A stretch of DNA of 64,000 bases from Hyphococcus luteus (GCF_002943565.1 NZ_PJCH01000003.1:413925-477924), one strand, 5' to 3'. Positions 1 through 10,669 are shown, counted from the first letter of the stretch. Numbers and translations: made by a program. The notes: a model not told the origin generated them from the sequence alone.

Positions 1-249
1 CTTGACCGTTTTCAGTTTTGCGTCCTGCTTCAGAACGGCGAGCTCATCGAGCCGGCCCCAGACCTTTTTGAACTCTTCGACGGCGCGTGCATGGCGCGGA
101 TCTTCTTTCAGCCATGCATTGAATTCCGCGCGCAGCTCCGGCCCGGCGTCTTCCGCATCAAGGCGCCAGACCCATTGAGCGGCCTCTTCTTCGAGCGCAG
201 TCCGATCCTTAAGATGGTGCACGCGGTTATCGCGATCGGACGCCGTCAT
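1..249 (-). CDS. FecR-family anti-sigma/sensor, N-terminal part only
   Basis: The 83 visible codons run off the left edge. They match the N-terminal DUF4880 domain of FecR-like regulators: an EEAAQWVWRLD stretch followed by FNAWLKEDPRHARA. Members of this family are inner-membrane proteins that hold or activate a partner ECF sigma factor in response to an outer-membrane signal. The ATG (247-249 on the plus strand) overlaps the TGA of the sigma-factor gene as ATGA, so the two are translationally coupled. The transmembrane segment and the periplasmic FecR domain would lie outside the window. Confidence 0.85.
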   Translation of the reverse strand, partial: MTASDRDNRVHHLKDRTALEEEAAQWVWRLDAEDAGPELRAEFNAWLKEDPRHARAVEEFKKVWGRLDELAVLKQDAKLKTVK

Positions 250-866
250 GAGCGGCCTCCGCGTTTATCTGCACCCGACGATGCTGAATCCCTGTCGTCA
301 TAACCGTCGTCATGCACATTCTCGCCGGCGTCATGGCGCGTAAGAAAGTCCCGGCACGCGACAATGCCGCGGCCGACATGTTTTTCTATGGTGCTGGGGG
401 CGATGCCAAGCACGTCCGAAATCTCCTTATGGGAAAGGTTGTAGACTTTCCGCATGATAAAGACGCGGCGCGCCTGCGGCGGCAATCGATCGATCGCTTC
501 CGCGAGCGCCCCGAGCCGCTCGCGCGCCACCAGCAGATCATCCGCCGCGGCGCACATATCCTTGACGCTTAAGGCGTCCACATCCTCCACTGCCTCGATC
601 GGCGAATTGCGGTTTTTCCGGTAGCGCTGAATGAAGAGATTGTGAGCGGTGCGAAAGAGGAATGCGCGAGGGTTCTCGATGTCCTGGCCGCGCTGGGCTT
701 CGTAGACTCGGAGATAGGCTTCCTGCTCGATTTCTTCGGCCTCATGCGGCGAGCGCGACAATTGCAGAAGATAGCGTTTCAGGGCCTCGGAATGCCGGTG
801 GACATGGGCCAGGAACCAGCCGCTCCCCCCGTCGGTCCTTTCTTTTTTTTCGTCCTGGTCGGCCAT
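246..866 (-). CDS. ECF (FecI-like) RNA polymerase sigma factor
   Basis: 206 residues, the usual length for an ECF sigma factor. Region 2 lies at about residues 18-90 (RHSEALKRYLLQL, then HEAEEIEQEAYLRVYE) and region 4 at about 127-180 (LPPQARRVFIMRKVY, then LSHKEISDVLGIAPSTIEKH, a helix-turn-helix that reads the -35 element). There is no extra C-terminal domain; the last 30 residues are polar and low in complexity. It is coupled to the FecR-type gene that follows, so it is probably released by that partner. In Hyphomonas/Caulobacter-like bacteria such pairs usually control TonB receptors, but no receptor is visible here. Confidence 0.9.
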   Translation of the reverse strand: MADQDEKKERTDGGSGWFLAHVHRHSEALKRYLLQLSRSPHEAEEIEQEAYLRVYEAQRGQDIENPRAFLFRTAHNLFIQRYRKNRNSPIEAVEDVDALSVKDMCAAADDLLVARERLGALAEAIDRLPPQARRVFIMRKVYNLSHKEISDVLGIAPSTIEKHVGRGIVACRDFLTRHDAGENVHDDGYDDRDSASSGADKRGGRS

Positions 867-1212
867 ATCCTGCAGGCTCCGTCACGCCCCATCAAACCAC
901 GCCCGGCGCGCCATTCCCCTGTTTTTGCTTAGGATTTTTTACCCGCCGGCAAGGCTTAGGATGACGTTTTTTTGAAAGCCCGTCCAGATGTGGCGCCGGG
1001 AACGCAGGGCCGGCTGAAAAAACTTTCAACATCGACTGGCGGCGCCCGGGGCCCCAGGCGTCAAAGGTATGCAGGCATTTTGCAGCGACCTATCGGTGCC
1101 CCACACAGCCCTCTAATTTCGCCGGTCTGGCGGAATTTCCGCTCCAGAGCGTCATAAACCATACGGGATGCCCAAGAGGGCGCGGCGGCGCAAGCCGGCG
1201 CGGGGATTTTCT
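867..1212. other. Divergent intergenic region
   Basis: 346 bp between the sigma-factor start and the lipoprotein start, so it should hold both promoters. Short open frames here are GC-driven and show no family likeness. I see no clear hairpin or -35/-10 pair. Confidence 0.5.
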
Positions 1213-1653
1213 ATGAAACCAAGATTTTTATTGCTCGCTTCACTTGCGCTCACTGCATGCGCAACCGGCTCGTCCGGCGGACCGGAAGATGCGGGGCGCC
1301 GCGGCGAAGAAATCGACACCGTATGTTTCACCGGCGGGCTCTCCGGATTCTACGAAGCGGGGAGCAACGCGGTCATCCTGCGCCGCAGCCCGAGCGAGTC
1401 CTATCTCGTCGAGACTGGCTACTGCCCCAATATGAGAGCCGTTGAAGGCCTCAAAATCGACGACCCCAGCATGTGTCTGAAGCGCGGCTCGCGGCTTCTC
1501 GTTTACGATACGCAGTTCCCCCGTTCCGGCGAACCTGCCGACCGGCCGGATCGCTGCCTAGTGAACCGGGTCTATGATTGGCTGCCGGCGCAAAACGAAG
1601 AAATGATCGCGCTCGCTGCGCCGCGACAGGCGACGAACAAAAATACGCAATAA
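1213..1653 (+). CDS. DUF6491-type lipoprotein
   Basis: 146 residues from the ATG at 1213, chosen because GGGGA precedes it at proper spacing and because this start puts a lipoprotein signal peptide at the N-terminus; an in-frame ATG at 1168 adds only basic residues. The signal peptide ends in LTAC, making Cys16 the likely lipidated residue. The rest is a small exported domain with several cysteines and the DTVCF...GFYEAGSNAVILRR pattern of the DUF6491 proteins common in Caulobacter/Hyphomonas relatives. Function is unknown. It stands alone, convergent to nothing, upstream of a gene-less stretch. Confidence 0.75.
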   Translation: MKPRFLLLASLALTACATGSSGGPEDAGRRGEEIDTVCFTGGLSGFYEAGSNAVILRRSPSESYLVETGYCPNMRAVEGLKIDDPSMCLKRGSRLLVYDTQFPRSGEPADRPDRCLVNRVYDWLPAQNEEMIALAAPRQATNKNTQ

Positions 1654-1942
1654 TCGCCCCTTCACTCCGCATAGATCAGCAGAATTGCGCGCCGCCCGCG
1701 AGGCTTGCGATGGATACACGCGCAACGCCTCTGAATGCAGCGTTAATGCGCGCTTGCGCGCCTGTCCCCTATCGGCCAACCGTTTGAAAAACACGATCAA
1801 ATGAGCGCTTCTGAGTGGCGGCATGGTCGCCGCTCTGCGTCTTATCAAATGGAACGCGCGTGCGTGAGGCGATCCTCAATGCGCCGCGCGCCGTTTCGGT
1901 AAAGCGCCCTCTGGACCGGAGCAGCGTTCCACCTATTCGCCT
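1654..1942. other. Gene-less stretch ahead of a terminator
   Basis: No convincing protein gene. It is rich in short GC inverted repeats (around 1735-1760) and ends in the strong hairpin at 1943-1983. A 17-codon frame at 1850-1903 (ATGGAACGCG start) is rich in arginine codons. The stretch could be a small RNA or the trailer of the lipoprotein transcript. Confidence 0.35.
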
Positions 1943-1983
1943 GAAGCAGCGCGGGACGCCGTGTTCCCGCGCTGCTTCTTTTT
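1943..1983 (+). terminator. Intrinsic terminator
   Basis: A perfect 14-bp stem (GAAGCAGCGCGGGA pairs with TCCCGCGCTGCTTC) with an 8-nt loop is followed by five T. It lies just upstream of the M16 peptidase start at 2009, so it would separate that gene from the lipoprotein transcript, end an independent small RNA, or act as an attenuator for the peptidase. Confidence 0.8.
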
Positions 1984-2008
1984 CAAGTTTGTGACCGGAA
2001 TGATGACA

Positions 2009-4942
2009 ATGAAACAGACGATGTTGAAGCTGACCAAAATCGCCCTCCTCGCCGCAGCAAGCCTCGCCGTACTTTCGGCATGCAATAATGAGCAAGCATC
2101 GACGCCCAAAGAAGCGGCGGCCGCGGCGGAAAGCGCAATGACGGCGTCCAAAGTCGACGGCGTGCGCTTCATCGAAAAGGTGACGCGCGGGGAAGGCGAC
2201 GACTTCGTCATTCCTTATGAAAAATACGCGCTCGACAACGGGCTCACCGTGATTCTTCATGAAGACCATTCCGATCCCCTCGTTCATGTAGACGTCACCT
2301 ATCATGTCGGCTCCGCGCGCGAGGACATCGGCAAGTCAGGCTTTGCGCATTTCTTCGAGCACATGATGTTCAACGGCTCCGAGAATGTCGCCGATGAAGA
2401 GCATTTCGGGCTGATCACCGAAGCCGGAGGTACGCTGAACGGCACCACCAATACCGACCGGACCAATTATTTCGAGACAGTGCCCAACAACCAGCTCGAA
2501 CGCATGTTGTGGCTCGAAGCCGATCGCATGGGCTTCCTTCTGCCCGCCGTCACCCAACGGAAATTCGAAATCCAGCGCGCGACGGTCAAGAACGAGCGCG
2601 GCCAGCATATAGACAACCAGCCTTATGGGCTTGTAGGCGAAAAGCTGAATGAAGCGCTCTACCCGGAAGGTCATCCCTATTCCTGGCAAACCATCGGCTA
2701 TATGGAGGACCTCGACCGGGTCGACGTCAACGACCTCAAAGACTTCTTCCTACGCTGGTACGGGCCGAACAACGCCGCTCTCACTATCGGCGGCGATTTC
2801 GACCGCGACCAGGCGCTAAGCTGGGTCGCAAAGTATTTCGGATCGATCCCACGCGGACCTGAAGTGGGCGAGCCCGAAGCGCCGACATTTACGATCAACA
2901 AGAACCGCTATCTTTCCTACGAGGACAATGTCGCCCTGCCGCTTATAGTCATGTCCTGGCCGACAACCACACTCATGGACAAAGACGAAGCACCGCTTGA
3001 CGTGTTGATGTCGATCATCGGCACCGGGGATACGTCGCTCCTTTACAAAAACCTCGTCAAGAACGGCCTTGCTGTGCAGGCGCAGGCCGGCCATGGCTGC
3101 CAGGAGCTTGGCTGCACATTCACGGTGAATGCGCTGCCAAACCCCAGTGGCGGCGCGAGCCTCGCCGATCTCGAACGTATCATCCGCGAGACGTTCGAGG
3201 AATTCGAAGAGCGCGGCGTCTCGGACGCCGATATCGACCGGTTCAAAATGCGCATTGTCGCGGGCAAGGTCTTCAGCCTCGAGAGCGTTTCCGGCAAGGT
3301 CTCGCAGCTCGCCGCCTATCAGACCTTTTTCGCCAATCCCAATCTCTCGACGGAAGACATCGCACGATATGAGACGGTAACAGCCGAAGACGTGATGGCC
3401 GCGTATGAGAAATATCTCAAAGGCAAGCCGGGCGTCATCCTAAGCGTTCTGCCGAAAGGCAAAGCGCTCGCGCCCGCCAAGCCCGACAACTGGACCTACA
3501 CGCCGCGCACCCTCCCTGAATATCAGCCGCTCTCGGAGAATGATCTCGAGTTCAGGATGGCGACGGATGATTTCGATCGCGGGGAGAAGCCGCCGGTTGG
3601 ACCCGCGCCCGAAATCCACACACCGCCGATCTGGCGCGACACGACGCCGAACGGCATCGCGGTTCTCGGGGCTGAAAACAATGAAACGCCGACGACCGCG
3701 CTGCAATTGCAGATCCATATCGGTCAGCGCGAGGAGCCGCTCGACAAGCTCGGGCTGACGGCGCTCACTTTCGCCATGCTCGATGAAGCGACCACCGGCG
3801 CCAGCAAGGAAGAGTTAAGCGGCCGGCTGCAACGCCTCGGCTCCAGCGTCTCGATCGGAGCCGGCGACGACTATGCAAGCCTCGTTGTGTCAACGCTTAC
3901 GGACAACCTGTCCGATACGCTCGACATCGCCGCCGCGAAACTGTTCTCTCCGGCATTCAAGGAGGACGACTTCAAACGCGTCAAGAACCAGTTCCTGCAG
4001 GCCATCGCCCAGAAAGAGAAGAACCCGGGCGCGCTTGCCGATGACGTGCGCCGTCTCCTCATTTATGGCGGCGACAACGCTTTCGCGAATGCGGATATGG
4101 GAACCGCCGACACGATCAGCGCCATCACACTGGATGACGTCAAAGCCTTTTATGAAGTGAAAGTCCGAAAAGCGAGGGCTCAGATCGTCGTCGTCTCGGA
4201 CCTGCCGCAAACAAAACTGATCAGCGAGTTCTCGGCTTTCGCGCAATGGAAGGCAGGCGATGCAAAACGCGCCGAGATCCATGCATTTCCCGCTCTCGAA
4301 ACCGACGCCATCTATCTCATCGACAAGCCTGACGCGGCGCAGTCGGAGATTCGTATTGCGCGCCGCGCCATGCTCTGGGACGCCGCCGGCGAATTTTACA
4401 AAGCGAACATTATGAACTTCCCGCTTGGCGGCTCGTTCAACAGCCGCATCAACCAGAACCTGCGCGAGGACAAAGGCTATACTTACGGCGCGCGCAGCGG
4501 CTTCGGCGCCAATGATTATGCGGGCGCCTTCACGGCGAGCGCCGCCGTGCGCGCCAACGCCACCGGCCCGGCGCTGACCGAGTTCTTCAAGGAACTGGAC
4601 GCCTATCGCAAAGATGGCGCCACAGACGAAGAACTCGCTTTCGCAAAGAACTCGATCGTTCAGCGCGAGGCCCTCGCCTATGAAACGCCAGGCAAGAAAA
4701 TCGGCTTCCTGTCGAACATGCTCACATTCGATCTCGAGCCGGATTTCGTCGACGATCAGCGCGCGGCGCTGAACGCCATGATCTTGGCGGACGTCAAGTT
4801 CCTCGCCCGGCAATATCTCGATAAGGACGACATGATCGTCGTCATTGTCGGCGACCGCGACCTCATCCTTAACGATCTCACGGGCTTTGGCCGCCGCATC
4901 ATCGAAATCGACGCAAGCGGCGCGCCGATGGCTGCCCAGTAG
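2009..4942 (+). CDS. M16 zinc metallopeptidase, lipoprotein, two-domain
   Basis: 977 residues from the ATG at 2009. Upstream in-frame ATGs at 2000 and 2003 are possible; 2009 is preferred because GGA lies about 9 nt upstream and the signal peptide is then normal. The leader ends in LSAC, so the protein is probably lipidated at Cys25. The inverted zinc motif HFFEH is at about residues 114-118 with a distal Glu in VKNERGQ. A second, catalytically silent M16 half follows (about 560-950), containing the substrate-clamping R/Y pair in LREDKGYTYGARSGF. Members degrade peptides in the periplasm. Full length, single gene, no obvious operon partner. Confidence 0.93.
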   Translation: MKQTMLKLTKIALLAAASLAVLSACNNEQASTPKEAAAAAESAMTASKVDGVRFIEKVTRGEGDDFVIPYEKYALDNGLTVILHEDHSDPLVHVDVTYHVGSAREDIGKSGFAHFFEHMMFNGSENVADEEHFGLITEAGGTLNGTTNTDRTNYFETVPNNQLERMLWLEADRMGFLLPAVTQRKFEIQRATVKNERGQHIDNQPYGLVGEKLNEALYPEGHPYSWQTIGYMEDLDRVDVNDLKDFFLRWYGPNNAALTIGGDFDRDQALSWVAKYFGSIPRGPEVGEPEAPTFTINKNRYLSYEDNVALPLIVMSWPTTTLMDKDEAPLDVLMSIIGTGDTSLLYKNLVKNGLAVQAQAGHGCQELGCTFTVNALPNPSGGASLADLERIIRETFEEFEERGVSDADIDRFKMRIVAGKVFSLESVSGKVSQLAAYQTFFANPNLSTEDIARYETVTAEDVMAAYEKYLKGKPGVILSVLPKGKALAPAKPDNWTYTPRTLPEYQPLSENDLEFRMATDDFDRGEKPPVGPAPEIHTPPIWRDTTPNGIAVLGAENNETPTTALQLQIHIGQREEPLDKLGLTALTFAMLDEATTGASKEELSGRLQRLGSSVSIGAGDDYASLVVSTLTDNLSDTLDIAAAKLFSPAFKEDDFKRVKNQFLQAIAQKEKNPGALADDVRRLLIYGGDNAFANADMGTADTISAITLDDVKAFYEVKVRKARAQIVVVSDLPQTKLISEFSAFAQWKAGDAKRAEIHAFPALETDAIYLIDKPDAAQSEIRIARRAMLWDAAGEFYKANIMNFPLGGSFNSRINQNLREDKGYTYGARSGFGANDYAGAFTASAAVRANATGPALTEFFKELDAYRKDGATDEELAFAKNSIVQREALAYETPGKKIGFLSNMLTFDLEPDFVDDQRAALNAMILADVKFLARQYLDKDDMIVVIVGDRDLILNDLTGFGRRIIEIDASGAPMAAQ

Positions 4943-5706
4943 ACTTCGGGGGGCGTCACGCCGGTTCCGGCGCGAACTCCCTCGCCGTTTTTCCTCACTC
5001 TTACGAGGCCCCGGCGCCGGCTCCATAAACTCAACCTGGGCTGAGACAATCTCGCGGACCCAGCGTTATCCCTCCTACGTTTTTCCGAAAGTCAGAATAT
5101 CGCTCCCCAGGAAGGCGCTGCCGACGGCCGGCGCCCCGCTTGCCTGTGGGGAAAGAACGGACCGGGCCGGAGTAGGAGAGCGCCATAAGAGCCCCCCTCG
5201 CCTGCAACTTCTGCCGCGACGCTCGCGGCGGATAGGTCGCGAAACTAAGTGGCGTGCCTTGCGATCTACAATAACGTATGCCTGCACGGGGCGCGGATCT
5301 AGTATGGCACCGCAGACGAGGTTCGCAAGGCCGTCGCCGTCTTGCTGGCGGCGAGTCCTGACTCGGACGCAGAAGAACGGGCGCCATGGTGGTTTCGAGG
5401 GCGCGAGCGTTTCGGAATATGCCGTGTTTGACGAGTTTGTGCCCTTGCCGAATTCATCGGGGGCACGGGAGACTTGGATCGATGCTCGGGGAGCTAGTAT
5501 TAGAAAGCGTAAAATGCTCGGCTTTACGCAAATTCAGCAAGGTCAGGTTGCGTTAAGATCGGCGCAAAAAGTTCGAAGGATAAACGAGGTTGAGAATGGA
5601 AAAATGGCTATTGCAAATGGCTATTGCACACCTCATCAACACCGATAGTGATATAGACTAGTCTTGCTGCCGATTCATGTCAGGTATTAATGGCAGTTAT
5701 TGAATA
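4943..5706. other. Gene-less, possibly degraded coding DNA
   Basis: 764 bp with no intact gene. A 6-bp hairpin with a 2-nt gap at 4959-4972 follows the M16 stop, with a T-run about 15 bp later. At about 5250-5420 a plus-strand frame reads like protein (DEVRKAVAVLLAASPDSDAE) but is broken by stops on both sides, which suggests an old pseudogene I cannot name. A 14-nt unit (AAATGGCTATTGCA) occurs twice at 5602-5628. Base composition falls towards the immunity gene side. Confidence 0.4.
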
Positions 5707-6081
5707 TCAAAAAAAGAGAGAGCGGGTCCCAGGATCGGAGAAGAAAATCGAAATAGATTCATAACCGTCCCCTGCTATCGGAATCTTAAACACAACTTGC
5801 GGGAGATGGATCATTAAATTTTCTCCGTCGAATTCTATGTATTCGACTTCTTCGCCAAACAGGCATGTTAAATCTAATTTGGGAAATGTTGCTGGGCTTA
5901 TTGTTCCCAGCGAGGTATTTGACTCGCGTGATTCGACCTCAACGCTAGTTTCCACCACGATCTCCCCAGCGTCGAAAGTTAATATAACTTGCGACGAATC
6001 GCATGCAATTCTAATAAACTCTGATCCAGCAAATTGCTGTAGTTTTTTGAGAGCTTGTGCTGTAATCGCGGGCATGGACAC
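5707..6081 (-). CDS. Putative immunity protein for the RHS toxin tip
   Basis: 124 residues, acidic, no signal peptide or membrane segment, no family recognised. It begins 11 nt after the stop of the RHS gene on the same strand and has the same lower GC content as the RHS tip, which is the normal position and composition of a cognate immunity gene. By analogy it would stay in the cytoplasm and bind the C-terminal toxin domain. The role rests on context only; an unrelated orphan gene remains possible. Confidence 0.6.
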   Translation of the reverse strand: MSMPAITAQALKKLQQFAGSEFIRIACDSSQVILTFDAGEIVVETSVEVESRESNTSLGTISPATFPKLDLTCLFGEEVEYIEFDGENLMIHLPQVVFKIPIAGDGYESISIFFSDPGTRSLFF

Positions 6082-6092
6082 CCTTCAGTTCG

Positions 6093-9000
6093 TTAATATC
6101 CGGGCATGGCCACCATACCATCAAGCGGAAAGTGAGTCTCGGCTCTCGTTCCGGGCTTGCCAGTGATGACGCTTATTGGTTGGCCAACAGAATTATACAC
6201 TCTGAAGTAACCAGACGGGTAGCGGGCATTGGGAGGCATTATTCGTATAGTATTTGCCCGGCCTTCCGGATTTCGGCCCCATTCTGGTCTCCACCCTGGC
6301 GGTGCGAGCCAAGCAACTGGCCCATCTTGATATAGTCTATAGCTAGGAGGTGCGTATAACAGCACCTTCCCATCCGGCAATAGCACACGACTTTGTAAAA
6401 TAAACTGTGCATTTGCCGGGGGGACAGGCAATGCAGTAAGCTCCGCGACTTTTAGAATTGGCTTGAGCACTGAAGGAGTGTTCCAAATATTGGATAGCTT
6501 TTCGTAGTTCTTGCTGTCGATCGATCTGCCTTGGCTCCATGCCTTTGAGCCGCCCAATATCGATGTATTCTGTATCTTCGAGGGTGTTCCTTGGGACGTG
6601 CCCGCTAGGCCCACGCTTCCTCCCAGAGCTGTGAAACTCTTCGCTTGCGCATGATTAGCATAGCCGCTTGCCGCTGCACTGAGTCCACTTGTGGTCCTGC
6701 CGCACCCCCCACTACATGAAACATTTGCGCCAGGAGAGTTAGTCACAAATTCCCAGAGGTCTGCGCCTACTGGATCATCTGGCTTCGTATTCTGCTTTTT
6801 GTCACTTAGGCCGCTCGGATCCGTCCCATTCACCGGGTCTCCGCCGACATAGCCATACATGTTTATGCCGTCGCTATAGCCGATGGGGTCGGTCTGCATG
6901 AAACGGCCGAGCTCGTGGTTATACCAGCGGGCCTTATAGTAATAGAGGCCCACATGCTCGACGAAGACCTGGCCGGTATACTGGAACGTGCCGACATTGC
7001 CGGCGCCCGGCTGGCCATAGGCGTCATAGGTGTTGACGCCGGTGACCGCGCCCGAGGAATTGGTGATCGCGACAATAGAGCCGCGCTCGTCGGGGATAAG
7101 GAAGCGCCGGTCGGACGTATCGTCGCCCTCATACCAGACAAGAGGCTCGTCAGCGCCCGCGCCATGCACGTAGCGGCGCGTGATGTCGAAACTCGAATCC
7201 TCTTCGGCGACCACGGTTTCGCCGGAATAAATATAACGGGTCGAGGGAAGGCCCGATTTGGTGGCGTAGCGCAATCGACCGGCCGCATCGTAATGAAGCG
7301 TCGCACCGTTTCCGCTGGTCATGAAGTTTTCGTCGTCGTAGGAATAGCTGACGCCGTCATAAGACGTCAGATTGCCGTTGTTGTCATAGCTGACGGAATT
7401 GCCGTCGACGCTGGTCGCCTGGTTGAGGCCGTTAATGATAGCATCGGCGTCGATATTATAATGGTCGAGGAAAGCATAGAGATCATTGGCGCTGGTGCGC
7501 TGCATGATCTGCCCGGCCGGATTGTACGAGAAGTTCAGAGTCTGGTCGTGGGTCGTTCCCGACAGATTGTCGTCAATCTCCGTGAGGCGCGAGGCGCCGT
7601 CATAGTCGTATTCGGTCACCGTGCCGTTGCCGCGGGTGAGCTTTGTCCGCCGCCCGAGATCGTCATATTCATATTCCGCGAGGACGCCGACGCCGGAGCT
7701 CGCGCCGTTTTCGCGCACCTTGGTGACGGCGCCCGAGAGATCGTAATCGTAATTGACATAGAAATTGTCCGGCCAGATCATTTTCGTCATCCGGCCCGCA
7801 TCGTCATATTCGTAAAACATCTTTTCCGACCCGGCCTGCCTGTCCATGAGCAGGCGCCCGAGCGCGTCATAATCATAGCTGACATAGGTTACGCCGTCGC
7901 CGTCGAGTTTCGTGACGCGACCGAGATTGTCATATTCGTAAACGCGCGTCGTCAGACCGCCGCCGCCGGTCGCGCCGATGCGGCGCTCAAGATTGTCGTA
8001 AGAGAATGTGCGCGTGAAGCCCGCCCGATTGCGGTATGTCGCAACGGCCCCGGTGTCGCGATAGGTCCATTGCTCGTAATCGCTGGACGAGCTGACGCCG
8101 GCGCCCTGGGAGGTCGAGGGATAGCGGGTTTTCACCCGGCGGTCGTAATTGTCATATTCGTAAGTGGTCTTGTTGCCCTCGCCGTCGGTGACGGTCGCCA
8201 CAAGGCCGTTTGTCGTGTAGGTCCTGTACTCGTCGATTCGCGCTGTCGTATTGCGCGCGGTGATTACGTGAACCGGCCGGTGCAGCGCGTCGTAAAGCGT
8301 CTGCGTCTGCCGGTCTTCGCCGAAGGAGCCCTCGGTTCCCATGCTGCATCCGCTCGGCGTCGATCCGAAGATCGAGGGATTCATGCGCCGGGAGACGCAG
8401 TTGAGAAGGCCGTTGTCCCCCCGGTACTGCAAATCGACGACCGCGTAGGTCGTCCCGCCGGCGGAGAATGACCGTCTCTTCTGGCGGCCGTATGAATCAT
8501 AATCGGTTGTTGTTGATTGAAGCGCAGAAAAGGACGCGAGGCTCGTTCCGCTCGTGGTCGTTCCGGTCTGGGTCAGATAAGGCTGGCCCCGGCTGTTATA
8601 AGTGATCTTGGTGGCGCGATATTTAAGCGGCCCGCCGCCGTCTGGGTCCGGCCCAATGGTTCCGGCCACTTGGCCGCCAGGGGTGTACAAAGTCCGCGTG
8701 AAATCCGCCGAGCCCGGCAATGGCCCATCCACCAACACAGGAAAGCGCTTGTTGTTGTAGGTCACGGCGGAGGTCGCGGAGACGGAATTGTTCCCCGCCT
8801 TGACGGTTACCGACGACGGCAGCCGGTCGTTTATCCCGTAGGCGATCTCGGTTTTGGTTTCCGAGGCGCTTCCCGAACAGGTGGACGATCCCGTCGAGGC
8901 GCAGGAGGACACGGAAGTCAGCCGATAGGCGGACGTCGAATAAGTCGCATGTTGGTAGGAATATATCGTTTGCAACGAATATCCGTATGTCGTCTGCGGG

Positions 9001-10361
9001 CGCGCAATTCCGCTTCCCGGCGACGGCGCTTTGACGGTCAGAACTCCGCCATGCGTGCCGTTATAAGTGTAATCAGTCTGCCGGCCATAGGCGTCTTTCG
9101 TCCAGCTGGGCTGGTTGCAGGTTCTGGGATTGGAACAGGACGAAGGATAGGACGCCTGGTAGGTCAGGATATTCGACCCGCCTCCCTTGGCGTATTCACG
9201 CACGGCCGTGACATTGCCGCGAGAGTCGTAGGTATATTTGGTATAATTTCCTTCAGGGGCGTGTACTTCGGTCATGCGGCCGTAGCTGTCATATTCATAG
9301 CTGGTGGTCTGGTTGAGGTCGTTTGTATTGCTTGTCACGCGACTGGAATTCATATCCGAGACCACCGTTCGCGTGTGGCCGTCATTGTCGGTAATCGTCG
9401 TCGTGCGCGTCGAGCCGTTGTCGGAATAGGCATAGGTCCAGGTGAGGCCGAATTTCGTAAGCTGGTAGACGCGGCCCGAGCCGTCATAGGTGACCGTAAC
9501 ATCGTTGGACGAGGCGCCTGGTCCTTTATAACCGGTTATGCCGTCAGCACTGCGCGTATAGGCATGCGTGCGTCCGGCGGCGTCGGTGATTTCTTCAGTG
9601 GAGCCGTTATGGGAAAAGGAAAGCGTCTGCCAGCTTCCCGAACCGAAATAGGAGGAAGCCACGATCGACGTCGCCGTATACCAGCTGGCGCCGCAGCAGG
9701 TGTCCGATCCGTAATCATAGGTAAGCTCGTAGCCGAGTGTGCTTCTTATCCTCTCGAGCCTGACAGCTTGTATAAGCGCGATACACTGCCCCGTAATCGG
9801 ATGATAGGCGTTGCATTGTGACTGCAGGGCGTAGGCGAACTCCACTCGCTCCCCGCTCGGAAAAATGACCGCGTCAACGCTGGCAATATTGGCCTCTATA
9901 GGCGTAAGCCCGGACGTCGCGATCGTATATTCGGCAACGACGCCGTCAGCTGTTGTGTATGTGTACTGAGGGTGAGAACTCTGATATTCGAGCGTGCCGC
10001 CATGCCCGTCGTCGGGTTCATAAACGCCGCCGCCGACAGATGTCCAAATTCTCGTTTCGCCGAACAGAGTGACGGCGAGCTTGCCCGAGCCGGCCGAGTT
10101 GATCACGCCGGTATTGGAATCGACATATTTCTTTCCGCCCTGGCGTGTGACGCCAAGAGCGCCGGGACCATCGCCAATGCCGATCGAAGGATAAGGCGGA
10201 TAATAATTGCCGGTGATGAGATCGACGCCGTTGGCGTCGGTCGTAATGTCCGGCGGCAACGGCGATTCGGAAGGCTGTGCGAGCGCCCCGGTCGCAGCCG
10301 CGAAAACACCGAGAAAAATAAAAATTATCGCGCCACCGGCGCGCATTATCGCCCGGTTCAT
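6093..10361 (-). CDS. Secreted RHS/YD-repeat protein with variable C-terminal tip
   Basis: 1422 residues. GGAG sits 7 nt before the ATG. A Sec signal peptide (about residues 1-28, ending ALAQ) is followed by ITGNYY and a long array of YD repeats (many YEYDDxGR-like units), then the RHS core end with [15 protein letters not shown] and [11 protein letters not shown] near residue 1185. The last 237 residues are unrelated to the core, poorer in GC, and finish with [12 protein letters not shown] and [14 protein letters not shown], a motif seen at the ends of polymorphic toxins, but I cannot assign its activity. The core should form a hollow shell around the tip. No VgrG, PAAR or T6SS gene is nearby, so Sec export followed by an unknown release step is the likely route. 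Confidence 0.9.
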   Translation of the reverse strand: MNRAIMRAGGAIIFIFLGVFAAATGALAQPSESPLPPDITTDANGVDLITGNYYPPYPSIGIGDGPGALGVTRQGGKKYVDSNTGVINSAGSGKLAVTLFGETRIWTSVGGGVYEPDDGHGGTLEYQSSHPQYTYTTADGVVAEYTIATSGLTPIEANIASVDAVIFPSGERVEFAYALQSQCNAYHPITGQCIALIQAVRLERIRSTLGYELTYDYGSDTCCGASWYTATSIVASSYFGSGSWQTLSFSHNGSTEEITDAAGRTHAYTRSADGITGYKGPGASSNDVTVTYDGSGRVYQLTKFGLTWTYAYSDNGSTRTTTITDNDGHTRTVVSDMNSSRVTSNTNDLNQTTSYEYDSYGRMTEVHAPEGNYTKYTYDSRGNVTAVREYAKGGGSNILTYQASYPSSCSNPRTCNQPSWTKDAYGRQTDYTYNGTHGGVLTVKAPSPGSGIARPQTTYGYSLQTIYSYQHATYSTSAYRLTSVSSCASTGSSTCSGSASETKTEIAYGINDRLPSSVTVKAGNNSVSATSAVTYNNKRFPVLVDGPLPGSADFTRTLYTPGGQVAGTIGPDPDGGGPLKYRATKITYNSRGQPYLTQTGTTTSGTSLASFSALQSTTTDYDSYGRQKRRSFSAGGTTYAVVDLQYRGDNGLLNCVSRRMNPSIFGSTPSGCSMGTEGSFGEDRQTQTLYDALHRPVHVITARNTTARIDEYRTYTTNGLVATVTDGEGNKTTYEYDNYDRRVKTRYPSTSQGAGVSSSSDYEQWTYRDTGAVATYRNRAGFTRTFSYDNLERRIGATGGGGLTTRVYEYDNLGRVTKLDGDGVTYVSYDYDALGRLLMDRQAGSEKMFYEYDDAGRMTKMIWPDNFYVNYDYDLSGAVTKVRENGASSGVGVLAEYEYDDLGRRTKLTRGNGTVTEYDYDGASRLTEIDDNLSGTTHDQTLNFSYNPAGQIMQRTSANDLYAFLDHYNIDADAIINGLNQATSVDGNSVSYDNNGNLTSYDGVSYSYDDENFMTSGNGATLHYDAAGRLRYATKSGLPSTRYIYSGETVVAEEDSSFDITRRYVHGAGADEPLVWYEGDDTSDRRFLIPDERGSIVAITNSSGAVTGVNTYDAYGQPGAGNVGTFQYTGQVFVEHVGLYYYKARWYNHELGRFMQTDPIGYSDGINMYGYVGGDPVNGTDPSGLSDKKQNTKPDDPVGADLWEFVTNSPGANVSCSGGCGRTTSGLSAAASGYANHAQAKSFTALGGSVGLAGTSQGTPSKIQNTSILGGSKAWSQGRSIDSKNYEKLSNIWNTPSVLKPILKVAELTALPVPPANAQFILQSRVLLPDGKVLLYAPPSYRLYQDGPVAWLAPPGWRPEWGRNPEGRANTIRIMPPNARYPSGYFRVYNSVGQPISVITGKPGTRAETHFPLDGMVAMPGY

Positions 10362-10444
10362 ATGCCGGCTCCATTATAACCTGCCGCTGAAACGCACCGC
10401 CGCGGACTTAAAGAATCTTACGCTGCTGGAATGCTATCCCCCGA

Positions 10445-10669
10445 TCAGGGCGGCGGATTAGGCGAGCCTGTAGTCGTTTCGTTAGTGCGATTGTTCGCGT
10501 CGTCATATTCATATTCAGTGTCGACATCATTATTGACAGTTCCTGATCGTTCTACTTTGATCAAACGACCTTGCGCATCATAAGTGTAATCAACGGTTTC
10601 TGAAGCGTTCGCCCATCCACAGGAAAGTGCGAAGGTGGAAACTGTCACTATCAACCAGGTTTTTTGCAT
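10445..10669 (-). CDS. Small exported YD-repeat protein
   Basis: 74 residues from the ATG at 10669, chosen over the upstream ATG at 10723 because GGAG lies 7 nt before it and it places a Sec signal peptide (MQKTWLIVTVSTFALSCG, then ANAS) at the N-terminus. The mature part has YTYDAQGRLIKVE and YEYDDANNRTNE, that is, two YD units, then a Pro-rich end. It lies 83 nt upstream of the large RHS gene on the same strand. It may be a leftover 5' fragment of another RHS gene or a genuine small partner; orphan YD peptides are often found before RHS genes. Confidence 0.65.
   Translation of the reverse strand: MQKTWLIVTVSTFALSCGWANASETVDYTYDAQGRLIKVERSGTVNNDVDTEYEYDDANNRTNETTTGSPNPPP

Noticed and set aside
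4845..5648. 267-codon plus-strand frame after the M16 gene
   Set aside because: Begins inside the M16 gene and has atypical composition; the most protein-like part of the region reads in another frame with stops, so at best a pseudogene.
6900..9600. Repeated DNA patterns that could suggest a CRISPR or satellite array
   Set aside because: They are the DNA of YD repeats, irregular in length and sequence, within one open reading frame.
6915..9821. Two long plus-strand open frames (6915-8471 and 8517-9821) inside the RHS gene
   Set aside because: They are antisense to a clear RHS coding region; their openness follows from repeated YD codons and GC-rich third positions. No RBS or family pattern.
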